This document shows, one piece after another, positions 1 through 4,944 of a stretch of 5,340 nucleotides of DNA (the first letter of the stretch is position 1; each line of letters starts with the position of its first letter). The stretch lies in the NCBI GenBank assembly GCA_026708165.1, contig JAPOVO010000489.1, positions 1 through 5,340 on the forward strand, in the 5' to 3' direction. The translations under genes and the position numbers were made by a program. The DNA is from Chloroflexota bacterium. Lineage in GTDB: Bacteria > Chloroflexota > UBA11872 > VXNJ01. Below the pieces are notes generated by a model that ran no database searches, was not told where the DNA came from, and was given only the letters and a program-made list of their open reading frames with translations.

Positions 1-583
1 CATCGAGCGCGATCCAGCAGCCGATGATCGGTGTCCCGAGCCGCAGGTCGAAAAAGGCGTGGTCCTGGTGCCAGGGTTTCTCGCGGCCAATGCCACGGGG
101 CTTTAGCAGGGCTTGATCCTGAAAAAGCTCCGGCTCGGTCGTACCCAGGAGCCGGCCGACGATCCGCAGAAGCCGGGGGTGATCGGCGATAGCCCGCAGA
201 CGCGGCTCGTGGCCGACGAAATGTTGCAGCTTGCGGACCATGTCGCGCCGCTCCTCCGGGCTGCTCGACCCAAAGCGGTTGCGCGTGCTGGCTTCATACT
301 GCACGACTTCCGAGGGCACATCGGGGATTTTGCGGTCAATGAGGTCCATCACTCCCGCGAGCGCGGCATCGATCTCCCGCTCGGTGAAGAAGCCCTTTAC
401 GGCGAGAAAACCGGTCTCGCGGTAGTAGCGCACGTGGTCATCGGTGAAGCCGGCAACTCCATCGATGCCCGAAGCGACGTTGTCGAAGCTGAACAGGCGC
501 TCCGGGTACTCCTCCCCGATATAGCGGTCGAATACCGGCTCGTCGGCGGGGGCGGTAGTCGTAGTGTTCCGTTCGGTTGCCAT
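1..583 (-). CDS. Phytanoyl-CoA dioxygenase (PhyH) family protein, C-terminus beyond window
   Basis: This frame is open from an ATG at 583-581 to the window edge and gives 194 residues. A Shine-Dalgarno-like GAGGGA (595-590) lies six bases before the ATG and fixes the start. The family comprises cytoplasmic non-haem Fe(II)/2-oxoglutarate-dependent oxygenases with a cupin-type core that hydroxylate organic substrates. The family signature is visible: F-Q-D-Q-A-L-L-K-P (154-162), then R-E-K-P-W-H-Q-D-H (167-175). This holds the iron-binding HxD pair His172 and Asp174. It is followed by the typical G-T-P-I-I-G-C-W-I-A-L-D strand (183-194). The distal iron-binding His and the 2-oxoglutarate-binding Arg would lie in the missing C-terminal part, roughly 80-110 residues by usual family length. 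The first ~15 residues are Thr/Ala-rich and probably disordered. It lies downstream of the small cysteine-rich gene on the same strand and is divergent from the transport operon. The substrate cannot be inferred; the family is broad. Confidence 0.9.
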   Translation of the reverse strand, partial: MATERNTTTTAPADEPVFDRYIGEEYPERLFSFDNVASGIDGVAGFTDDHVRYYRETGFLAVKGFFTEREIDAALAGVMDLIDRKIPDVPSEVVQYEASTRNRFGSSSPEERRDMVRKLQHFVGHEPRLRAIADHPRLLRIVGRLLGTTEPELFQDQALLKPRGIGREKPWHQDHAFFDLRLGTPIIGCWIALD

Positions 584-589
584 CGCTCT

Positions 590-595
590 TCCCTC
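590..595 (-). promoter_or_regulatory. Ribosome binding site of the PhyH-family gene
   Basis: On the minus strand the sequence reads GAGGGA, six bases before the ATG at 583-581. It matches the anti-Shine-Dalgarno well and decides the start codon of the dioxygenase gene. Confidence 0.6.
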
Positions 596-603
596 GTCAG
601 ATA

Positions 604-650
604 CATGCTATGGCATGGGGCAGCTTTGGGGGCGTGCGGCACCATGCCGC
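604..650 (-). promoter_or_regulatory. Two inverted repeats in the leader of the PhyH-family gene
   Basis: Two short inverted repeats lie 21-67 bases upstream of the dioxygenase start. One is CATGC-tatg-GCATG (604-617). The other is GCGGCA-cca-TGCCGC (636-650), a six-base GC-rich stem. Neither is followed by a T-run on either strand, so they do not look like intrinsic terminators. They could be an operator or an RNA leader structure. No convincing promoter hexamers were found in the 584-731 gap, so the PhyH gene may be co-transcribed with the upstream small gene. The function is inferred only from position and symmetry. Confidence 0.3.
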
Positions 651-731
651 CCAACCGTCCCGCCTAACTGTACCCGGTCGGTGGATGGATCGGTTCGCGA
701 CAGCCGGAATCATGTGAACGCGGGCGCCGAA

Positions 732-1091
732 TCATCGACCGGACTCAGAGGCAGGCGCGTTTTCGGTCGTTGCGCGCGGTTCCGTTTTCTGAATCGTCTC
801 GATCTCGACCCAGAGGCCGTCGGAGGTCAGCGCGTAGCCTGCTTCGTCGGCGAGGTGTTCGAGCGTGTGAAGACCGATCAGCATTTCCTCCAGCGCGCGC
901 TCGAGTATCTTGATCCAGCGCTGGTCGCAGGGTTTATGCCGGCGGGCGTGGTTCGCCTTGCGGTGGCGCGCCCAGCCGCGATTGTGCCGGACTTTGATCG
1001 GGGCCATCAGTTTGTGAGTCCGTTGACACGCGGAGCATGAGTGCCTGTCATCGTGAATACGGACCCGGTGGCTGTCCGCACACAGGCACAC
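732..1091 (-). CDS. Small Cys/His-rich protein, possible zinc ribbon, unrecognised
   Basis: I do not recognise this 119-residue protein. It reads from a GTG at 1091-1089 to a TGA at 734-732. The N-terminal 27 residues hold Cys2-x-Cys4, His8, His13, His17, Cys19-x-x-Cys22 and His26, a spacing compatible with a zinc ribbon or knuckle. A very basic His/Arg/Lys stretch follows (about 31-53), which would suit nucleic-acid contact. Next come an amphipathic helical part (W-I-K-I-L-E-R-A-L-E-E-M-L, about 59-71) and a Glu/Thr-rich tail. Third codon positions are mostly G or C from about residue 26 on, which supports real coding. The plus-strand frame over the same bases looks like a shadow. The start is uncertain: no good Shine-Dalgarno precedes the GTG, and the frame is open up to a TGA at 1115-1113. 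Beyond that stop the same frame still reads like protein. It could therefore be an intact small gene, or the 3' part of a gene interrupted by a nonsense mutation. It lies 148 bases upstream of the PhyH gene on the same strand. Confidence 0.5.
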   Translation of the reverse strand: MCLCADSHRVRIHDDRHSCSACQRTHKLMAPIKVRHNRGWARHRKANHARRHKPCDQRWIKILERALEEMLIGLHTLEHLADEAGYALTSDGLWVEIETIQKTEPRATTENAPASESGR

Positions 1092-1198
1092 TGACTGTCG
1101 ATAAATGTGATTTCAATCTTCGTCATCCTCGCGTAACTTCCTGGCGGTCTCTTCGGTGACGTGTTCATAGTCGTTCGGTATTTGTCTGTGACTTTGAA

Positions 1199-1225
1199 GT
1201 TATAAGACGGGTATTTGGTCGTCAA
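1199..1225 (-). promoter_or_regulatory. Candidate sigma-70-type promoter for the minus-strand genes
   Basis: On the minus strand TTGACG (1225-1220, five of six consensus bases) is followed after 15 bases by TATAAC (1204-1199, five of six). The spacer is shorter than the usual 16-18, so this is only a candidate. It lies in the AT-richer divergent region and points toward the small cysteine-rich gene and then the PhyH gene. The transcript would begin near 1192, leaving a leader of about 100 bases before the GTG at 1091. Confidence 0.35.
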
Positions 1226-1278
1226 GTGGACAGAGACGAAGATTCAATGACGAAAAAAAGACGCCGCCAAAACGGGGA

Positions 1279-1284
1279 TATGAT
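1279..1284 (+). promoter_or_regulatory. Candidate -10 element for the plus-strand operon
   Basis: TATGAT matches five of six bases of the TATAAT consensus and lies 65 bases before the TTG start of the DapA-superfamily gene. No matching -35 hexamer is present at the proper distance, where the sequence is A-rich (1253-1261). An activator-dependent promoter is possible. Support is weak and rests on position and one hexamer. Confidence 0.22.
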
Positions 1285-1306
1285 TGGCGAAACAAGGCTC
1301 AGAAGA

Positions 1307-1324
1307 GGGGTCCCCAGGGCCCTG
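1307..1324. promoter_or_regulatory. Two abutting palindromes upstream of the operon, possible operator
   Basis: GGGGTCCCC (1307-1315, a nine-base palindrome around a central T) shares its last C with the perfect ten-base palindrome CAGGGCCCTG (1315-1324). They lie 25-43 bases before the TTG start, in a position that would suit a repressor site or a leader structure. No T-run follows, so an intrinsic terminator is unlikely. A regulatory role is inferred; GC-rich DNA produces short palindromes by chance fairly often. Confidence 0.3.
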
Positions 1325-1334
1325 TGGATGAATC

Positions 1335-1341
1335 AGGGCGG
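1335..1341 (+). promoter_or_regulatory. Ribosome binding site supporting a TTG start
   Basis: AGGGCGG lies eight bases before the TTG at 1350. An in-frame TGA at 1329-1331 leaves TTG as the only usual start codon available upstream of the conserved protein sequence, so this site and the TTG support each other. Confidence 0.5.
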
Positions 1342-1349
1342 ATAGCGTT

Positions 1350-2288
1350 TTGACCTCGACCAATTCGGATCCAGAAACGATCACGGGCATTGTCCCGGTG
1401 ATACCGACGCCGTTTGACGCGGCGGGTGAGAAGATCGATTTCGACGCGTTGAGCGGACTCGTCGAATTCGCGGTCGAATCGAACGCGGCGGCGGCCTGCC
1501 TGCCGGCCTATGGAAGCGAGTTCTACAAGCTGACGGAAGCCGAGCGGCATCGGTTGGTGGAAGCGGCGATCGCGGCGGCGGGCGGCCGTCTGCCCGTGAT
1601 GGCGCAGTGCAATCACGGAAGTCCGCAGATTGCGGCAGAGTTCGCGAGGGGTTACGTGGAGGCCGGAGCCGACGTGGTGTCGTTCGCGCTGCCGCGCCTT
1701 TTTCCCCTGCCGGAGGGGGAATTGGTCGACTTTGCCCGCGTGGTATGTGAAGCCGTTTCCGTACCCGTTTTGGTGCAGGACTTCAATCCAGCAGGGGCCA
1801 CCGTGGGGGCCGACTTCTGCCGCGAGCTGCACGCCCGGTGCCCGAATTTCCGCTATATAAAGCTGGAGGAGCCGCACATGGGGGCCAAGGTGGAGGCGAT
1901 TCGGGAGGCCACGGCCGACCGTGTGGCAGTGCTCGAGGGGTGGGGCGGACTCTACACGCTGGAGCTGCTGCCAGCCGGAATCAAGGGGGTCATGCCGGGG
2001 CTGAGCGTTACCGACGTTTTGGCCGAAGTCTGGCGGCTGGGAATCGCCGACAGGATTGACGAGGCGTTCAGGCTATTCGCGCCGCTGACAGTGTGGCTGA
2101 CGTTCGCGCTGACCGACATGGAACTGTTTAACGTGCTCGAAAAGCGGCTCCTGTTCAAGCGAGGGGCGCTCAACGGGCCGGCCACGCGCCCGGCGACTCA
2201 ACACTTGGGTGTGGACCTGCTGGAGCACGCCGATTTCCTGGCCGGGCAAGTCATCAGGGTGGCGGATGGCTTGGGTACAGGGGCGTAA
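1350..2288 (+). CDS. Dihydrodipicolinate synthase / N-acetylneuraminate lyase superfamily protein, probable aldolase or dehydratase
   Basis: This 312-residue protein has the usual length and pattern of the DapA/NanA (β/α)8-barrel family of class I Schiff-base aldolases and hydro-lyases. It opens with the family's first strand, G-I-V-P-V-I-P-T-P-F (13-22). Lys171 in Y-I-K-L-E-E-P (169-175) is the expected substrate-binding lysine. A G-I-K-G-V-M-P-G segment (210-217) matches the late glycine-rich strand. Residues specific to true dihydrodipicolinate synthases are altered. The G-T-T-G-E position reads A-Y-G-S-E (53-57), and the Y-N-x-P tyrosine appears as Phe145 in D-F-N-P. Lysine biosynthesis is therefore unlikely, and I give no gene symbol. 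A catabolic 2-keto-acid aldolase or sugar-acid dehydratase acting in the cytoplasm is more plausible. It is the first gene of the apparent operon, 115 bases before the solute-binding protein gene. The TTG start is forced by an upstream stop at 1329-1331. Confidence 0.9.
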   Translation: MTSTNSDPETITGIVPVIPTPFDAAGEKIDFDALSGLVEFAVESNAAAACLPAYGSEFYKLTEAERHRLVEAAIAAAGGRLPVMAQCNHGSPQIAAEFARGYVEAGADVVSFALPRLFPLPEGELVDFARVVCEAVSVPVLVQDFNPAGATVGADFCRELHARCPNFRYIKLEEPHMGAKVEAIREATADRVAVLEGWGGLYTLELLPAGIKGVMPGLSVTDVLAEVWRLGIADRIDEAFRLFAPLTVWLTFALTDMELFNVLEKRLLFKRGALNGPATRPATQHLGVDLLEHADFLAGQVIRVADGLGTGA

Positions 2289-2388
2289 TCGGGGCCGTAA
2301 CAGGGACGGCGACTTCGGAGGCACTGGATACATGCGTCGGAGATTGTGAAGGTATAGACTGCGGCATGGTTGCAGATCGACCGTCCAA

Positions 2389-2394
2389 GGGAGG
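2389..2394 (+). promoter_or_regulatory. Ribosome binding site of the solute-binding protein gene
   Basis: GGGAGG lies nine bases before the ATG at 2404, and the resulting N-terminus is a complete twin-arginine lipoprotein signal, which confirms the start. The 2289-2388 gap before it holds a TATAGA at 2353-2358 but no matching -35 element and no clear terminator, so the gene is probably transcribed with the one before it. Confidence 0.6.
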
Positions 2395-2403
2395 CGGGAA
2401 ATC

Positions 2404-3927
2404 ATGACATGGAAGAACTTGAGTCGGCGGAGGCTCCTTACGGCCGCGTCCGTGGGCGCCGGTTCCGTAGCCGCGATGGCGGCGCTGGTCGGCTGCGGCG
2501 AAGTGCAGACGGTAACCGAGAGGGTGGTTGAGGTCGTCACCAAAGAGGTGCCGGTCGAACGGGTGGTGACCAGAGAGGTAGTCAAGGAAGTTGCGGTCGA
2601 GGTTGAGAAGGTCGTCACCCAGCAGGTCGAGGTCGCAGTCGAGGTCGAGAAAGTCGTCGAGAAAACGGTCGTCGAGGAGAGGGTCGTAACGAAGGTCGTC
2701 CAGGCCGAGGCGATGCAGCGCAAGATCGAGACCGTGACGTTCTGGGACTTCGAGACGCGCGCGCTGGGCGTAGCGGCCCAGGAGGCGTGGCTGGCGCGGG
2801 CCGGTACGCACGCCGCCGTCCGCGTAGAGCGGCTGGGGGTGCCGTTCCCCGAGCTGGAGCCGAAGGTCCTGGCGGCCAAAGCCAGCGGCACCTTGCCCGA
2901 CATGGTATGGAGCCAGCCGGACTCGTGCTGGACGTGGGCGGCCGCGGAGATCGTGGCGCCGCTCGACGATGTACATGCGGCAATCGGCGCGAACAAGTTC
3001 GGCAACAACCCGCTGGAGGCCACAAAGCTGGATGGGGTGAGCTACGGCATTCCGCAGTTCCTGTGGCCGCACATCATGTACTACCGCATGGACAAGTACG
3101 AAGAGAACGGCTTAGACGAGCCGAAGACGTGGATAGATCTGGGAGAGAACGGGGCGGCGCTAAACAATCCGCCTGACCACTACGGGTTTTTCACTTACCT
3201 GAAGGACGCGCACCCGAAGCTGGCCTGGAACCTGATGCCGGCGTTCGACGCGTACGTATTCGAACGGGACGGGTCGGTTGCGCTCGGCAGCCAGGGGACT
3301 CTGGGGTCGCTGTTACTGGCGCAGGGGCTGTTCTCGATCTCGCCGCCCGGCGTGGCAGGGAACGACGAGGGCGCGGGCCGCACGGCGTTCCTGAACGGAC
3401 TGGCGTCGCACATGACGTCGTCAACGTCATTTTCGACCGGACTGGCGGCGGCGCCGGACGACCTGCTCTCGAAGGTCGGCGCCGTGGCACAGCCCAGCGT
3501 AATAGGCGACGCGGCCGGACTGGCCGGAATGAACATCCTCAACATCACAACCGGCTCGAAGCACCCCGACCGGATGATGGAGCTGTTCGTGTCGCTGTTC
3601 GATCACGAGATCTACCAGGGCTGGTTCATAAGCACGGTGCTTGGTTGGGCTCCCACTCTGAGGTCAGTGCAGGAAGGCACTGACTACTGGGAGAGCGCCA
3701 GGGTCAAGCCGGTTGCGCGATTGGTCCGGACAGGCGTGGAGGCATCCAACAAGGCATGGCCTTCGGGCGCGAAGTACGGTTCCGAGGGAGCCAGCCTGCT
3801 GGGCACGGTTACGGCGCGGAACGTCCTGAAGGACATGTTCACCAAGGTGTCCGATGGAGGCGATCCGCAAGCCGCGCTTGAGGACGCGACCGCCGAGGTC
3901 GAAAGGATTGTCGCCGACGCCGGCTAA
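2404..3927 (+). CDS. ABC transporter extracellular solute-binding lipoprotein, carbohydrate type (family 1)
   Basis: The 507-residue protein is the ligand-capturing subunit of an importer, anchored outside the cytoplasmic membrane. Residues 1-31 form a twin-arginine signal (S-R-R-R-L-L, 7-12), an Ala/Gly-rich hydrophobic core and a lipobox L-V-G-C with Cys31 as the lipidated residue. Residues 34-99 are a Val/Glu/Lys/Thr stalk of repeated units such as V-E-V-E-K-V-V. The binding domain follows from about 108. It includes V-T-F-W-D-F (111-116), the L-P-D-M-V-W strand (164-169) and the family-typical Y-G-I-P (214-217), then M-Y-Y-R-M-D-K-Y and N-G-L-D-E-P-K-T-W (225-243). This pattern is that of the maltose/multiple-sugar binding proteins (SBP_bac_1 type). 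The gene is followed by two permease genes, as is usual for such importers. The substrate is unknown. Tat export suggests the domain folds before secretion, an inference. The long antisense open frames over this gene are shadows of its codon use. Confidence 0.93.
   Translation: MTWKNLSRRRLLTAASVGAGSVAAMAALVGCGEVQTVTERVVEVVTKEVPVERVVTREVVKEVAVEVEKVVTQQVEVAVEVEKVVEKTVVEERVVTKVVQAEAMQRKIETVTFWDFETRALGVAAQEAWLARAGTHAAVRVERLGVPFPELEPKVLAAKASGTLPDMVWSQPDSCWTWAAAEIVAPLDDVHAAIGANKFGNNPLEATKLDGVSYGIPQFLWPHIMYYRMDKYEENGLDEPKTWIDLGENGAALNNPPDHYGFFTYLKDAHPKLAWNLMPAFDAYVFERDGSVALGSQGTLGSLLLAQGLFSISPPGVAGNDEGAGRTAFLNGLASHMTSSTSFSTGLAAAPDDLLSKVGAVAQPSVIGDAAGLAGMNILNITTGSKHPDRMMELFVSLFDHEIYQGWFISTVLGWAPTLRSVQEGTDYWESARVKPVARLVRTGVEASNKAWPSGAKYGSEGASLLGTVTARNVLKDMFTKVSDGGDPQAALEDATAEVERIVADAG
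2503..2700 (+). repeat. Degenerate tandem repeat encoding the Val/Glu-rich stalk
   Basis: This stretch is built from imperfect repeats of GAGGTCGAGAA and GGTCGTCA-type units that encode alternating Val and charged residues (residues 34-99 of the binding protein). The period is variable, about 7-14 residues. The protein segment lies directly behind the lipidated Cys31 and probably spaces the binding domain from the membrane. Repeats of this kind can change length by slippage. Confidence 0.7.
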
Positions 3928-3979
3928 CCGGTCATCGGAACGCACTTAGAAGGCGGTCAAAAGGCGGGGCGCAGGCTGC

Positions 3980-3998
3980 TTGCCGGTCCGGCAACCGG
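3980..3998 (+). promoter_or_regulatory. Palindrome between the binding-protein and permease genes
   Basis: TTGCCGG-T-CCGGCAA (3980-3994) is a perfect 15-base palindrome. It overlaps a second possible stem, CCGGT-ccggca-ACCGG (3983-3998). A further short repeat CGGCG...CGCCG lies at 4003-4020. No T-run follows, so it is not a standard terminator. In ABC operons such hairpins often stabilise the abundant binding-protein message or reduce read-through into the permeases, so that role is plausible. A protein-binding site is the alternative. Confidence 0.4.
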
Positions 3999-4044
3999 AA
4001 CACGGCGAGCGGTCGCGCCGCCGCAATACCCGGGGCGGTAGCTG

Positions 4045-4944
4045 ATGGGTGTTCGCCTTAGTTTGCGACGGCGCGAGCAGCTGCTTGGGCTGGCGCTGAT
4101 TGCGCCGACCGTTATCTTCATCGCCGCCGTCGTCATATACCCAGTGGCGGCGACACTGGGTCTTTCGTTCTTCTCCGAGAATCTGCTCAGGCCAGAAAGA
4201 GGCACGCAGTTTATCGGGATCGATAACTTCGCGCGCATCTTCCGGGACGACCTGTTCTGGATGGGGCTGAAGAACACGGTCGTGCTAACGGCCGCGGCGG
4301 TGGTCGGCGAGGTGGTGCTGGGGATGATCGTGGCACTGACGCTCAACGCGCCGTTTCGCGGGCGCGGCGTGATTCGAACGCTGAACATCCTGCCCTGGGT
4401 GGTGCCCTCGTTTGTGGCGGCGTTCATCTGGATATGGCTCTTCCATCCGCAGTTCGGCCCGATCAATCAGTTCCTGGTCTGGTCGGGGATCGTGGACCAG
4501 GGGATTCCGTGGATTTCGCAGGGATCGACCGCGATGGGATCGGTGATCGTGGTCTATATCTGGAAGGGATTGCCGTGGACGTTCCTCGTCCTGCTGGCCG
4601 GCCTGCAGAGCATTCCGGAAGAGTGGTACGAAGCAGCGAAGGTTGACGGCGCTTCGCCGTGGCAGCAGTTTCGCTATATCACCCTGCCGTCGCTGCGCTA
4701 CATCCTCGTGATCGTGATCGTTCTCCGCACTATCTGGACGTTCAACAACTTCGATCTCGTGTACCTGTTGACGGGCGGGGGGCCTGCCCGGGCGACGGTA
4801 ACGCTGCCTCTCAACGTCTATTCGACGGCGTTTTTGCAGTATGACTTTGGGCTTTCGGCGGCGATTGCCGCGTTCATGGTCGTCGTCGTGCTCGGCTTGT
4901 CGATCGTTGTTCTGAAACTGAGCCGGATCGAGACTGAAACGTGA
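4045..4944 (+). CDS. ABC transporter inner-membrane permease, MalF/UgpA type
   Basis: This 299-residue protein is one of two transmembrane subunits of the importer. Six membrane segments can be seen, at about 13-35, 76-100, 109-133, 163-187, 218-236 and 270-292. The cytoplasmic EAA loop that contacts the ATPase is well kept: E-A-A-K-V-D-G-A (196-203), then I-T-L-P-S-L (212-217). An I-G-I-D-N-F motif (57-62) before the second helix is typical of MalF/UgpA-type permeases. The start is the ATG at 4045. A TAG at 4039-4041 is in frame just upstream, leaving only CTG as an alternative, and a weak GGGGCGG precedes it. The gene lies 117 bases after the binding-protein gene, and its end overlaps the next permease by four bases, which implies translational coupling. 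It probably forms a heterodimer with that permease. Confidence 0.95.
   Translation: MGVRLSLRRREQLLGLALIAPTVIFIAAVVIYPVAATLGLSFFSENLLRPERGTQFIGIDNFARIFRDDLFWMGLKNTVVLTAAAVVGEVVLGMIVALTLNAPFRGRGVIRTLNILPWVVPSFVAAFIWIWLFHPQFGPINQFLVWSGIVDQGIPWISQGSTAMGSVIVVYIWKGLPWTFLVLLAGLQSIPEEWYEAAKVDGASPWQQFRYITLPSLRYILVIVIVLRTIWTFNNFDLVYLLTGGGPARATVTLPLNVYSTAFLQYDFGLSAAIAAFMVVVVLGLSIVVLKLSRIETET

Larger units (their letters stand above)
1092..1349. other. AT-richer divergent intergenic region
   Basis: This stretch separates the minus-strand genes from the plus-strand operon and is visibly richer in A and T than its surroundings, including a run of seven A at 1253-1259. It holds a candidate minus-strand promoter (1199-1225), a plus-strand -10-like TATGAT (1279-1284), two palindromes before the operon (1307-1324), and a ten-base inverted repeat (1115-1124 with 1235-1244). 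No gene with a normal start codon and ribosome binding site is supported here. On the minus strand, 1116-1199 is an open, acidic, protein-like stretch in the frame of the small cysteine-rich gene. On the plus strand, 1198-1353 is an open 51-codon frame with no ATG. Confidence 0.55.

Noticed and set aside
113..667. Plus-strand open frame of 184 codons across the left end.
   Set aside because: It is antisense to the PhyH-family gene, whose conserved H-x-D motif and ribosome binding site identify the minus strand as coding.
1023..1028. TTGACA on the plus strand, a perfect -35 hexamer.
   Set aside because: No -10-like hexamer lies 16-18 bases downstream, and it falls inside the antisense of the small Cys-rich gene.
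564..1040. Plus-strand open frame of 158 codons.
   Set aside because: It spans both a gap and the antisense of the small Cys-rich gene, has no ribosome binding site, and shows weaker codon bias than the minus frame.
1198..1353. Plus-strand open frame of 51 codons ending in a TGA that overlaps the TTG start, with a protein-like, Lys/Arg-rich reading.
   Set aside because: It has no ATG or TTG, and its only GTG is near the end at 1324. An open stretch of this size is common by chance. It is kept here because the TGA/TTG overlap would allow coupling if a start existed.
2353..2358. TATAGA as a possible internal promoter -10 before the binding-protein gene.
   Set aside because: No -35-like hexamer is found at the proper spacing, and operon transcription from upstream explains the arrangement.
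2073..3072. Long antisense open frames of about 270 and 316 codons opposite the end of the DapA-like gene and the start of the binding-protein gene.
   Set aside because: Their repetitive Thr/Ser or Asp/Leu composition is the complement of the Val/Glu repeat on the plus strand. They match no family pattern and lie opposite a clearly real gene.
3928..4044. Possible rho-independent terminator after the binding-protein gene.
   Set aside because: Stems are present but no T-run follows any of them, and the downstream permeases need transcription through this point.
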